Part shown: piece after piece, positions 1-8,023 of the stretch
How the letters are laid out: each line of letters begins with the position of its first letter
Position numbering within the stretch: position 1 is the stretch's first letter
NCBI RefSeq assembly: GCF_945957355.1
Contig: NZ_CAMFKM010000031.1
Location: 1 to 37,029, forward strand
Origin: an uncultured Reyranella sp.
GTDB lineage: Bacteria; Pseudomonadota; Alphaproteobacteria; Reyranellales; Reyranellaceae
Direction: 5' to 3'
Length of the DNA stretch: 37,029 nucleotides
The notes under the pieces: model-generated
The model's database searches: none
What the model was told of the DNA's origin: nothing
What the model saw: only the letters and a program-made list of their open reading frames with translations
Translations under genes and position numbers: made by a program

Positions 1-548
1 CCTGCCTCTACGACGTCGCCATGCACCAGCTCACCTATCCCGGCCTCTGGTACCTGAACGAGGGCGATGTCTCGCCGAGGGTGCCGCGCAGCGCTCATCT
101 CTCGCTGGCGCCGGTCCAGACCTTCCCGACGAAGGATGGCTGGATCTTCATCATGTGCATGACGCAAAAATTCTGGCTGAACCTGTGCGAGGTGACGGGC
201 CGGAGCGATCTCGTCGTCGATCCGCGCTTTCCCGATCCCAACACGCGGGCGAAGAACCGCGCTTCGATGTCCGCCGAGCTCGACGCGACGTTCCGCACGC
301 GCACGACCGCGGAGTGGCTAAGCGCGATGAACGGGCTGCTGCCGGCGGCGCCTGTCTATCGCCTCGACCAGGCGCTCGACAGCGACTTCGCGCGTGAGGC
401 TGGAATTGTCTCGTCCGTGCCTCATCCGGTGAAGGGCGAGCTGCGCGTCCTCGCCAATCCCCTGCGCATCGACGGCGAACGGCTGGCACAGACCGCCTGT
501 TCGCCACTCGGTGCCGACAACGAGTCATTGCTGGGCAAGAAATCATGA
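1..548 (+). CDS. CaiB/BaiF family III CoA-transferase, C-terminal part (5' end outside window)
   Basis: The reading frame is open from the first complete codon (base 3) before the first ATG at 21, and the residues ahead of that Met (LYDVA) continue the family pattern, so the gene starts upstream of the window. The visible ~180 residues are the C-terminal part of a family III CoA-transferase, which moves CoA between acyl donor and carboxylic acid acceptor through an aspartyl-CoA thioester. The catalytic Asp lies in the missing N-terminal part. The tail has the usual APVQTFPTKDGWIFI and LDQALDSDFAR segments. The stop overlaps the next start (ATGA, 545-548), so the two paralogues are translationally coupled and may form a heteromer, as known for tandem pairs such as BbsEF. 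The substrate is unknown. Confidence 0.9.
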   Translation, partial: CLYDVAMHQLTYPGLWYLNEGDVSPRVPRSAHLSLAPVQTFPTKDGWIFIMCMTQKFWLNLCEVTGRSDLVVDPRFPDPNTRAKNRASMSAELDATFRTRTTAEWLSAMNGLLPAAPVYRLDQALDSDFAREAGIVSSVPHPVKGELRVLANPLRIDGERLAQTACSPLGADNESLLGKKS

Positions 549-1651
549 AGCTTCAGGGCATCAAGGTCGTCGACCTCTCCTGGTTCCTGCCGGGGCCCTA
601 TCTCACCACCTCGCTGGCCGACCACGGCGCCGAGGTGATCAAGGTCGAGCCGCCGGGCGAGGGCGATCCCGGCCGCCACATCCTGCCGCCCGACGAGCGC
701 ACCTCGGTCTTCTTCCGCAACATGGGCCGCGGCAAGAAGAGCGTCGTGCTCGACCTCAAGAGCGAGCAGGGCCGCGCCGACCTCTTCCGTCTCGCCTGCG
801 AAGCCGACGTGCTGGTCGAGTCGTTCCGGCCCGGTGTCGCCGCGCGCTTCGGCATCGGCTACGAGGCGGTCGCCGCCAGGAACCCCGGCATCGTTTATTG
901 CTCGATCAGCGCCTTCGGCCAGGACGGCGCCTATCCCGGCCGCGCCGCGCACGATCTCGCGCTGGAGGCGATGACCGGCGTGCTGAGCCTGACCCTGGGC
1001 GACGATGGCCGGCCGGCGATCCCCGGCATCCCGGTCGCCGACCTGGTGAGCGGTCTCCATGGTCTGGCGGGCGTGCTGATGGCGCTGCTGCGCCGCAAGG
1101 ACACCGGCCGTGGCGACTATATCGACGTCTCGATGCACGAATCGCTGATGGCCTCCTGTGCCAACGTGGTCGGCACGACCTTCGCCGACAACAAGGCGCC
1201 CGACGTGAAGCAGCAGCGCACGACCGGCGGCTCGGCTTTCTATCGCGTCTACGACACGTCCGACGGCCGCCAGCTCGTGATCGCGGGCCAGGAGATGAAG
1301 TTCGTCAGGAACCTGCTGGGCGCGCTCGGAAAGCCGGAGATGGCGCCGCTCTGTGAATGGCCCGGCGCGCACCAGAAGCCGGTGATGGAGTTTCTCGAAC
1401 AGACGTTCAAATCGAAGCCGCTCGCCCATTGGATGGACACTCTCGCCACGCTCGACATCTGCTACGGCCCGGTCAACACGCTCCCCGAAGCCATCGCCGA
1501 CGCCAACCTGCAGAAGCGCGGCTTCATGGTGACGGATGACCAGGGCCGCCTCCACTTCGGCCCCGTCGTTCGCTTCAAGGACGAACCGTCGAGCCCGCTC
1601 TATCGCGAACCGCTGCTGGGCGAGCACACGGACGAGGTGTTGAAGCGTTAA
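545..1651 (+). CDS. CaiB/BaiF family III CoA-transferase
   Basis: A 368-residue protein. The N-terminus (KLQGIKVVDLSWFLPGPYLT) is the family's CoA-binding opening. VIKVEPPGEGDPGR, the NMGRGKKSVVLDLKS stretch and DVLVESFRPGVAARFG follow in canonical order, and HDLALEAMTGVLS supplies the Asp expected to form the aspartyl-CoA intermediate. Length is slightly below the usual ~400. It overlaps the preceding paralogue by 4 bases and is the last gene of that run. Just downstream is a 28-bp inverted repeat and then a convergent acyl-CoA dehydrogenase. The family is clear; the donor and acceptor acids cannot be told from sequence. A role in carboxylic acid or aromatic catabolism is an inference from the neighbours. 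Confidence 0.93.
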   Translation: MKLQGIKVVDLSWFLPGPYLTTSLADHGAEVIKVEPPGEGDPGRHILPPDERTSVFFRNMGRGKKSVVLDLKSEQGRADLFRLACEADVLVESFRPGVAARFGIGYEAVAARNPGIVYCSISAFGQDGAYPGRAAHDLALEAMTGVLSLTLGDDGRPAIPGIPVADLVSGLHGLAGVLMALLRRKDTGRGDYIDVSMHESLMASCANVVGTTFADNKAPDVKQQRTTGGSAFYRVYDTSDGRQLVIAGQEMKFVRNLLGALGKPEMAPLCEWPGAHQKPVMEFLEQTFKSKPLAHWMDTLATLDICYGPVNTLPEAIADANLQKRGFMVTDDQGRLHFGPVVRFKDEPSSPLYREPLLGEHTDEVLKR

Positions 1652-1654
1652 CGG

Positions 1655-1753
1655 AAAGGTCCCTCGCTACGCTCGGGATGACAACTCTTTTCCTAATGAA
1701 ATGAGTGCGTCAGCAACCCATGATGGTCATCCCGAGCGTAGCGAGGGACCTTT
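1655..1753. repeat. Perfect 28-bp inverted repeat (REP/BIME-like)
   Basis: Arm 1 (1655-1682) and arm 2 (1726-1753) are exact reverse complements over 28 bases, separated by 43 bases. The arm 2 core is GTCATCCCGAGCGTAGCGAG. It lies between the stop of a CoA-transferase gene and the convergent acyl-CoA dehydrogenase, whose last codons start at 1758. Short GTCATC-type palindromic units in intergenic spaces are typical of REP elements. The transcript could form a long hairpin and act as a bidirectional end or stability element for both convergent mRNAs. There is no T-run, so it is not a classical terminator. Confidence 0.85.
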
Positions 1754-1757
1754 ATCG

Positions 1758-3539
1758 CTATGCCGCCACGAGCGCGGTTGCCTTCGCCAGCGGCACGGGC
1801 GCGTCGTCGAGGAGGAGGTTGATCGCCTCTTCCTCCCAGCCCGACTCGCCGAGCGACAGAGGGTCTTGCGGGGCCAGGCGGTGTTCGATCACCAGACGCG
1901 ACAACAAGAGGCGGCGGGCGTCGCCGCCTTCGGCGCCCAGGGTGGCGCCTTCCCAGGCGAGCAGCGCCGCGGTCGCGGCGTGATAGAGGGCGCCGGCGGC
2001 GAGGCGGGAGCGCTTTTCATGCTTGGGGTCCTGCGCCACGGCTTCGACGAAGCGTTCGACCCTGTCGAGCGTGGCGCCCAGCAGGCCTTTGTACTGGCCG
2101 GGCAGGGCGCCGCTCGGCTCGTACTTGGCCTTGAGCGCGGCGGAGAGTGTCTTGTGGCCGCCCGACTTGCCGACGGCGCGTTGCACCACGTCCAGCGCGT
2201 TGATGTTGGAGGTGCCCTCCCACAAGGTGCCGATCTGCGCGTCGCGCACCAGCCGCGCCGTCACCCATTCCTCGATGTAACCCAGCCCGCCCTTGACCTC
2301 GAGCGCGGCGCTGGCGACCGGGATGTTGTCGCGGCAGGCGCGGAACTTGTAGACCGGCGTCAGGATGCGCAGCAGGTTTTCGGCATCTTTGTCGCCCGCG
2401 TTGGCGCGGCCCATCGCGTCGGCGGAGAAGGCGAACATCGACAGCGCCTGCTCGGTCGGCAGCAGGATCTTCATGAGCTGGCGGCGCAGCAGCGGATACT
2501 CGGCGATGGAGCGGCCGAAGGCGCGGCGGCCGCGGGCGGCGGCCAGCGCCTCGTTGAGGCAGCGGCGCATCATCGAGGCGGCACGCACGCCGTGGCTGAG
2601 CCGCGACAGGTTCACCTGCTCCATCATCTGCTTGAAGCCGCGGTTCACGTCGCCCACGAGATAGGCCGTGGCGCCGTCGAGGATGATCTCACCCGAGGCC
2701 ATCGAGCGCGTGCCGAGCTTGTCCTTGAGGCGCACGATCCGGTAGCTGTTGCGGCTGCCGTCCTCGAGCCGTCGCGGCAGGGCGAACAGGCCGAGCCCCT
2801 TCGTGCCCGGTGCGGAGCCGCGGGGCCGCGCCAGCATCACCGCGACATCGGCGTCGGCATGGCTGCAGAACCATTTCTGGCCGTAGAGCTTCCAGCGCTC
2901 GACGCCGTCGGGGCCGACGCCCACTCGCTCGGCCTCGGTCTCCAACGCGCCGACATCGGAGCCGCCGGCCTTCTCGGTCATGAACTGCGTGCCCTTCAGC
3001 ATGGTTGCCGGATCCTGGCTCAGCAGGCGGTCGAGCAGCAGCTTCTTGAGCTCAGGCGAGCCGTAGCGCTTGATGATGAAGTTCGACGTGTCCGAAACCG
3101 AGACCGGGCACATCAGGCCGAACTCGCCCTGCACGAAGAGGTAGGTGATGGCGTACTTCACCAGCGGATGGGCTGGCTCCGCCAGGCCGAGCACGCCGGC
3201 GCGATGGCTCATCGCGTGCATGCCGAACTCCTCGAAGGCGATCTTCTCCATCTCGCGATAGGCGGGATGGTAGTCGATCCAGTCCTCGTCGCGGCCGAAG
3301 CGGTCGCGCGGCTGCAGCACCGGCGGATGCTTGTCGGCGACCATTGCCAGCTCGTCGAGCCGGCCGCCGGCCAGCCCGCCCAGCCGCTCGAAATGCGGCG
3401 TCACCTGGCGGAGCAGGCCGGGCTCCATGTAGAGCCGCATCAGGTCCTGGAACTGCCGGTCGATCGCATAGAAGTTCTGGCCGTGCGCGTCGGTCGCGAT
3501 GTGGTGCGCACCGTGCGGCACATGAATCATGTCGGGCAT
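1758..3539 (-). CDS. Acyl-CoA dehydrogenase, AidB/ACAD11-like
   Basis: A 593-residue flavoprotein of the acyl-CoA dehydrogenase superfamily, longer than the ~380 residues of classical members and close to AidB-type enzymes. Visible family signatures are MTEKAGGSDVGALET (FAD/substrate strand), YGQKWFCSHADADVAVMLAR, LGTRSMASGEIILDGATAYLVG, the helical segment with AAARGRRAFGRSIAEYPLLR, and the C-terminal GTLWEGTSNINALDVVQRA. It is expected to oxidise an acyl-CoA or related thioester with FAD and pass electrons to ETF; the substrate is unknown. A purine-rich Shine-Dalgarno (GGAGG) precedes the ATG. It sits 26 bp behind the sirtuin gene on the same strand, a likely two-gene operon; pairing a deacylase with an acyl-CoA enzyme is suggestive but not proof of joint function. 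Confidence 0.93.
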   Translation of the reverse strand: MPDMIHVPHGAHHIATDAHGQNFYAIDRQFQDLMRLYMEPGLLRQVTPHFERLGGLAGGRLDELAMVADKHPPVLQPRDRFGRDEDWIDYHPAYREMEKIAFEEFGMHAMSHRAGVLGLAEPAHPLVKYAITYLFVQGEFGLMCPVSVSDTSNFIIKRYGSPELKKLLLDRLLSQDPATMLKGTQFMTEKAGGSDVGALETEAERVGVGPDGVERWKLYGQKWFCSHADADVAVMLARPRGSAPGTKGLGLFALPRRLEDGSRNSYRIVRLKDKLGTRSMASGEIILDGATAYLVGDVNRGFKQMMEQVNLSRLSHGVRAASMMRRCLNEALAAARGRRAFGRSIAEYPLLRRQLMKILLPTEQALSMFAFSADAMGRANAGDKDAENLLRILTPVYKFRACRDNIPVASAALEVKGGLGYIEEWVTARLVRDAQIGTLWEGTSNINALDVVQRAVGKSGGHKTLSAALKAKYEPSGALPGQYKGLLGATLDRVERFVEAVAQDPKHEKRSRLAAGALYHAATAALLAWEGATLGAEGGDARRLLLSRLVIEHRLAPQDPLSLGESGWEEEAINLLLDDAPVPLAKATALVAA

Positions 3540-3565
3540 GTCTTCCTCCGTCTCTTTTTCCCGTT

Positions 3566-4300
3566 CTATCGCCAGCCCTGCGTCAGCACGCGTGTGACAT
3601 AGGGCGGCACGATCTCCGTGGCAGGGCCGTAGATGTGTTCCTGGAACAGGCTCTTGTTGCCGGTCGCTTCGAGGTTGAGCTCGACCGTACGGGCGCGCGG
3701 CGCATGACGGCGCACGTGCAGCACGAAGCCGGCGGCCGGGTAGACCTCGCCTGACGTGCCGATCGCGAGGAACAGGCCGCAGCGTTCCAGCACCTCGTAG
3801 ATCTCGTCGAGATGCAATGGCATTTCGCCGAACCAGACGATGTTGGGCCTGAGTTCGCCGACGGATTTGCAGTTCGGACAGACCGAGGCCGGCGTCAGGT
3901 CCTGTTCGGACTCGAACACCGCCTTGCAGGCCATGCAGCGGACCTCGCCGTCGCGCCCGTGCATGTGGATCACCCGCCTCGACCCGGCCTGCTCGTGCAG
4001 AGGGTCGATGTTCTGGGTGATGATCGTCACTTCACCCTCATATTCGCGCTCGAGTCGGGCCAGTGCGCGGTGCGCGTCGTTCGGATGGATGCCGGACGCC
4101 CGGAACATGGCGCGTGTCCTGTTGTAGAAATCGAGCACCTTCTTCTTGTCACGGTGCCAGGCTTCCACGGTCGCGACCTCCTCGAGGTCGACCTGGTTCC
4201 ACAGTCCATCCGCGTCGCGGAACGTATCGATCCCGCTTTCCTTGGAGATGCCGGCGCCGGTCAGCACCGCGATGCCGGGCGGGAAGAAATCCTGATGCAT
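3566..4300 (-). CDS. cobB: NAD-dependent protein deacylase, SIR2/CobB type
   Basis: A 244-residue sirtuin that removes acyl groups from lysine using NAD+. Motifs in order are the NAD-binding VLTGAGISKESGIDTFRD, the TQNIDPLHEQAG stretch, catalytic His in IHMHG, a complete zinc site made of two CxxC pairs (CMAC and CPNC), RPNIVWFGEMP, and AIGTSGEVYPAAGF. This order matches E. coli CobB closely. The class III (desuccinylase) motif YxxR reads Y-N-R-T here, so the Tyr is kept but the Arg at +3 is Thr, with Arg at +2 and +4. Its ATG lies 35 bp from the divergent phosphatase gene. The acyl-CoA dehydrogenase follows 26 bp downstream. Confidence 0.94.
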   Translation of the reverse strand: MHQDFFPPGIAVLTGAGISKESGIDTFRDADGLWNQVDLEEVATVEAWHRDKKKVLDFYNRTRAMFRASGIHPNDAHRALARLEREYEGEVTIITQNIDPLHEQAGSRRVIHMHGRDGEVRCMACKAVFESEQDLTPASVCPNCKSVGELRPNIVWFGEMPLHLDEIYEVLERCGLFLAIGTSGEVYPAAGFVLHVRRHAPRARTVELNLEATGNKSLFQEHIYGPATEIVPPYVTRVLTQGWR

Positions 4301-4335
4301 GCCACCAATCTAGCGCCGTGCTAGGGTCGGCGACC

Positions 4336-4821
4336 ATGACCATCGGCATCCTGTTCGTCTGCACTGCAAACCTCTGCCGGTCACCCACGGCCGAGGGCGT
4401 ATTCCGGTCGCTGGCCGCCAGGGCCGGCCTCGCCGACGCCTTCGAGATCGATTCCGCTGGTACCGGTGCCAGCCATGTCGGCCAGCCGCCGACCAAGCCT
4501 GCCATCGATGCGGCGGCGGCGCGCGGCTACGACATCACCGGCATCCGCGCCCGTCAGATCACGGGCGAGGACATCAAGCACTTCGATCACGTGCTGGGGA
4601 TGACGCGCGGCCATCTCGTCGAGATGCGCTGGCTGGCGCCGCGCGACCTGGCCGACAAGCCGCAGCTCCTGATGAGCTACGCCCCACCGCTCGGCATCCT
4701 CGACATCCCCGATCCGTATGGCGGCACGGCCGACGACTACGAGCGGGCCCTCGGCATGATCGAGGCTGCCACGCGCGGGCTGCTCGCCCGGCTGACGCCG
4801 CAGGTCAAAAAGGCCATTTGA
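4336..4821 (+). CDS. Low-molecular-weight protein-tyrosine phosphatase
   Basis: A 161-residue protein starting at ATG 4336. The open frame extends further upstream but without family similarity, and that part overlaps the divergent sirtuin gene. The P-loop C-x5-R-S is near the N-terminus (VCTANLCRSPTAEGVF; nucleophile Cys9, Arg15), and the general-acid Asp is in the C-terminal DPYGGTADDYERAL segment, as in the LMW-PTP family. Such enzymes hydrolyse phosphotyrosine through a cysteinyl-phosphate; some relatives are arsenate reductases, but no ars genes are nearby. Its last 17 bases overlap the 3' end of the convergent hydrolase gene. Confidence 0.93.
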   Translation: MTIGILFVCTANLCRSPTAEGVFRSLAARAGLADAFEIDSAGTGASHVGQPPTKPAIDAAAARGYDITGIRARQITGEDIKHFDHVLGMTRGHLVEMRWLAPRDLADKPQLLMSYAPPLGILDIPDPYGGTADDYERALGMIEAATRGLLARLTPQVKKAI

Positions 4822-6955
4822 GGCCGAGCTCGCCGAACCGGTTCAGCACGTTGAAGGTGAGCCGCGACACGTCGTTGTCGAACTTGTTGTGGGGCAGGCT
4901 GCCACAATAGGTGATCGAGCCAACGGAGAAGACCGCGCCGCCCTTGGGCTTCTCGACATAGGTCATGTCGGCCCGGATCAACTGCTCCAGCGTCTGGCCG
5001 GGAATGGTCGTGGTGAAGCCCAGCCGCTCCTCGTGCACGACCACGAAGTTCTTCCTGTCGTGGCCTTCCGAGGAGGCCAGCACCACGGCATTGAGCGGGC
5101 TGCCCAGGCGATGGTCGAGCCGGTCGAGTTCGAAGCCCGCCGCGCCACCGCCGGAGAAGCCGTAGCCGCCGAACAGCTCGTCCTTCACACCCTCGAAGAC
5201 CCAGGCATGGGTATTGTCGCGCGCCGCCGGCGACTGCCGGTAGGAATCGCCCACGAAGGTGCCCTGGCTCGAGAAGCCGATGCCGCAGAGGAGGTTGGGC
5301 GGCCGGTCCGAGCGCCGCCACAGGCCGCCATAGGCGCCGTCGAAGGCGTGGTAATACTCGCCGGGTTCGGCCGCCCAGGTGCGGATGCCGCCCTCGGTGC
5401 GGCGTACCTCGATGGCGCCGGGCACCTTGGGCGACAGCGCCACGCGCCAGTAGAAGCCGTTGCCGCCGAGATACATCAGCCGGCCGCCGCTTTCGGTATA
5501 GGCCTGCAGCGCATCAAGCGTGCCCGCCGTGTGATATTCCGGATGCGAGCCGGTCAGCACGACCTTGTAGGAGGCGAGCAGTTCGACGCCCTTCTCGTCG
5601 AGATCGTGGTCGGTCACCACGTCGAAGGCCACGCCCATGCGATCGAGCCAGCCGGTGAGATGCGTGTCGGCCGGCAGATGGCGCAGGCCCGAGCCCGCCT
5701 CGTCGTTGAAACTGAGGAAGTTGGGACGCCAGGTCAGCAGCGGCCGTAGCCGCGAGGAATAGGCCACGCCCGAACCGTCGCGATGATGGTTGTAGGTCGA
5801 AAGGCCGTAGTCGCCATGGTCGTCGGGATTGTGCGGATAGGCCTTCCAGTCGGCGACTCGCTTGCGGAAGGCGTCGTCGAACATGCCGCGCGAGAAGTTG
5901 GAATAGACCTGATAGGTGAAGGTCGAGGCGAGATAGCAGACCTTGGCCTGCGGCTTTCCGACCTGCGGCCGCACGAAGAACGGAATGACGTCGCGATGGC
6001 TCCCGCAGGTGAGCTGCATGCCGTAGATGCCGCTCTTCATTTCCTTTGGCACCGTGAAGCTGAAATCGTCGAGCCAGCCGCAATCGTGCAGGTCGTCGTC
6101 ATGGAAGTGGATCGCCGCATAATGATGCGGCGCGCGCCGCCAGTCGCGCTCGGCGCCGGTCCAGGCCGAGCCCTTCATGGCGCGCGTCGGCAGGTTGACC
6201 AGCCTCCCGTGCAGGCCATTGGGGCCGGTATCCTCGATTTCCATCGAGTCCATGCGGCGGGTGAAATCCCAGGCGGCGAAGCCCTGGATGCAGGGGGCCT
6301 CGATCTTGCCGTTGAAGCAGCGCTGCGCCGGCCGGTCGGTCGCCGGCTCCGCCCCGATCATCACTGGGGCAGCGACCTCGAGGGCGGGAGTCGAAGCCTT
6401 GGCGCTCGCCTCGCCCTCGTCGTCGGTGCCGAAGGCGCGCGCCAGCGGTTGCTGTCCGACGCGCAAAGTACCGGTCTCGGGATCGGCGCTGGCCCAGACG
6501 CGATACCAGACGCGGCCCCGCAGCTTCTTGCCCACGACCACGCGATCCTCGCCGGTCTCCAGCGCCATGCCGTCGGGCGTGAGGACCAGGGCGAAGCCCG
6601 CGCCCGTCGCGGGATCGCGGTGCGATATCACCGATTGCGGCCCGTCCTCCGGCAAGGTCGGCCAGATCAGCGCCTCGACGTGGAGTGAAGCCGGCAGCCT
6701 GGCGTCCTTCGCCGCTTCGACCAGACCGTACGAGCCGGGCCAGGCATGCTGGATACGCGAGGCGAAACGGCCGTCGAACAGGTCGGACAGGTCCTCGAGC
6801 TTGGGCGGTGGTCCGCCGGGATTGGGATCGCCGCGTACGATGCGGACCAGCATGGCGTGGTACGGATTCGGTCCCGCGCTCGAGACCTTGAAGGTGATCT
6901 TCTCGCCGCTCCGTACCGAGATGCGATCCGTGTACCCAATCAATGCTGCGGTCAC
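4805..6955 (-). CDS. N,N-dimethylformamidase beta-subunit-like hydrolase
   Basis: A 716-residue protein read from GTG at 6955. GGGAG six bases upstream supports this start; the frame stays open far beyond it but only as antisense of the next gene. The N-terminal half has a beta-sandwich/lectin-like look, with the family openings SVRSGEKITF and VRIVRGDPNPGGPP. The C-terminal half carries the dimethylformamidase signatures TFTYQVYSNF, YGLSTYNHHRDGSG, KVVLTGSHPEYHT and GGRLMYLGGNGFYWR. In the characterised Paracoccus enzyme, two Tyr and one Glu bind a mononuclear iron; equivalents appear present in those three motifs. The known enzyme also has a small alpha subunit, and no such gene is visible next to this one. 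Hydrolysis of a small amide is likely; the exact substrate is unknown. Confidence 0.88.
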   Translation of the reverse strand: MTAALIGYTDRISVRSGEKITFKVSSAGPNPYHAMLVRIVRGDPNPGGPPPKLEDLSDLFDGRFASRIQHAWPGSYGLVEAAKDARLPASLHVEALIWPTLPEDGPQSVISHRDPATGAGFALVLTPDGMALETGEDRVVVGKKLRGRVWYRVWASADPETGTLRVGQQPLARAFGTDDEGEASAKASTPALEVAAPVMIGAEPATDRPAQRCFNGKIEAPCIQGFAAWDFTRRMDSMEIEDTGPNGLHGRLVNLPTRAMKGSAWTGAERDWRRAPHHYAAIHFHDDDLHDCGWLDDFSFTVPKEMKSGIYGMQLTCGSHRDVIPFFVRPQVGKPQAKVCYLASTFTYQVYSNFSRGMFDDAFRKRVADWKAYPHNPDDHGDYGLSTYNHHRDGSGVAYSSRLRPLLTWRPNFLSFNDEAGSGLRHLPADTHLTGWLDRMGVAFDVVTDHDLDEKGVELLASYKVVLTGSHPEYHTAGTLDALQAYTESGGRLMYLGGNGFYWRVALSPKVPGAIEVRRTEGGIRTWAAEPGEYYHAFDGAYGGLWRRSDRPPNLLCGIGFSSQGTFVGDSYRQSPAARDNTHAWVFEGVKDELFGGYGFSGGGAAGFELDRLDHRLGSPLNAVVLASSEGHDRKNFVVVHEERLGFTTTIPGQTLEQLIRADMTYVEKPKGGAVFSVGSITYCGSLPHNKFDNDVSRLTFNVLNRFGELGLKWPF

Positions 6956-6957
6956 AT

Positions 6958-6985
6958 TTAACTCCCAATTGGCGGCCGATATAGT
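6958..6985 (+). promoter_or_regulatory. Candidate sigma70-type promoter for the Bug-binding-protein operon
   Basis: TTAACT (6958-6963, 4/6 to the -35 consensus), a 16-base spacer and TATAGT (6980-6985, 5/6 to the -10) lie inside the 54-bp divergent gap. A start near 6992 would give a leader of about 18 bases containing the AAGGGAG ribosome-binding site ahead of ATG 7010. This is prediction by eye only. Confidence 0.5.
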
Positions 6986-7009
6986 CGCCTGAAACAAGGG
7001 AGCTTCGCC

Positions 7010-8023
7010 ATGACCAATAAGACAATCGCCAAGACAATCGGACGCCGTAGCCTCATTGCGGGCGCCGTCGCCGTTCCTCTCGCCGCCCCGATGCTGGCCC
7101 GCCACGGCTGGGCACAGTCCACCTACCCCAACAAGCAGGTCCGCGTGGTCGTGCCCTTCGCGCCGGGCGGGACGACCGACCTCCTCGGCCGCATCGCCTC
7201 GGCGCACCTCCAGGAAGTCTGGGGCCAGACCTTCGTGGTCGACAACAAGAGCGGCGCCGGCGGCAATGTCGGCGCGGAGATCGTCGCGAAGTCGCCGGCC
7301 GACGGCTACACGCTGCTGCTCGGCACGGTCGGCACCGCCGTCACCAACCAGTTCCTCTACAAGAACATGCCCTACGACGGCGTGAAGAGCTTCGCGCCGG
7401 TCGCGCTGTTCGGCGAGGTCGCCAATGTGCTCGCGGTGCATCCCGACATGCCGGTGAAGACGGCCAAGGAATATGTCGAATATTGCAAGAAGCAGGGTCC
7501 GAACAAGGTGAGCTTCGGCTCCCCGGCGATCGGCGGCACCGGACACCTGGCGATGGAGTATTTCCAGTCGCTCGGGGGCTTCAAGGTCGAGCATGTCGTC
7601 TATCGCGGCAGCTCGCTGGTGTTGAAGGACCTTCTGGCCGGGCACATTCCCAGCACGATGGACAACCTGCCGCCGTACCTGCCGCACATCCAGTCCGGCA
7701 CGCTCAGGGCGCTGGGCGTCAGCTCGGGCAAGCGCTGGTTCGCATTGCCGGACACGCCGACCATCGCCGAGCAGGGCTTCGCGGGCTTCGACGCGGCGCC
7801 CTGGTGGTACGTTGCGGCACCGGCCGGCACGCCGCCGGAGATCGTGAAGAAGCTCTCGGACGAGCTGGTGAAGGCCTCCAAGCAGCCAGACGTCATCAAG
7901 AAGATCCGCGACGCCGGCGCCGCCGAGCTGGGAGGTTCCTCCGAGGACCTCGCCAAGCACATGCAGAACGAGTACGTGAAGTGGAAGAAGGTCGTCGAGG
8001 CCGCCAAGCTGGAGCCGCAATGA
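7010..8023 (+). CDS. Bug/TctC-family periplasmic solute-binding protein
   Basis: A 337-residue protein with a twin-arginine-like signal: GRRSLIAGAVAVPLAAPML, with likely cleavage after the W-A-Q near residue 36. The mature part has the Bug signatures RVVVPFAPGGTTDLLGRI near its start, SGAGGNVGAEIVAKSPADGYTLL, KVSFGSPAIGGTGHLAMEYF and DTPTIAEQGFAGFD. Bug proteins bind small carboxylates, amides or aromatic acids in the periplasm and usually serve TctAB-type transporters, which are not encoded in this window. A good Shine-Dalgarno (AAGGGAG) precedes the ATG. It overlaps the phosphotriesterase-like gene by 4 bases (ATGA) and is divergent from the dimethylformamidase-like gene by 54 bp, so it probably delivers the substrate of one or both hydrolases. 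Confidence 0.95.
   Translation: MTNKTIAKTIGRRSLIAGAVAVPLAAPMLARHGWAQSTYPNKQVRVVVPFAPGGTTDLLGRIASAHLQEVWGQTFVVDNKSGAGGNVGAEIVAKSPADGYTLLLGTVGTAVTNQFLYKNMPYDGVKSFAPVALFGEVANVLAVHPDMPVKTAKEYVEYCKKQGPNKVSFGSPAIGGTGHLAMEYFQSLGGFKVEHVVYRGSSLVLKDLLAGHIPSTMDNLPPYLPHIQSGTLRALGVSSGKRWFALPDTPTIAEQGFAGFDAAPWWYVAAPAGTPPEIVKKLSDELVKASKQPDVIKKIRDAGAAELGGSSEDLAKHMQNEYVKWKKVVEAAKLEPQ

Noticed and set aside
1701..3602. 633-residue plus-strand open frame
   Set aside because: It is antisense to the acyl-CoA dehydrogenase, which has clear family motifs; the plus-frame translation is an Arg/Ala/His-rich sequence without recognisable domains, as expected from high-GC shadow frames.
6956..8020. N-terminal extension of the dimethylformamidase-like frame to 1071 residues
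   Set aside because: The extension is antisense to the Bug-protein gene. GTG 6955 has a GGGAG site and begins the family similarity.
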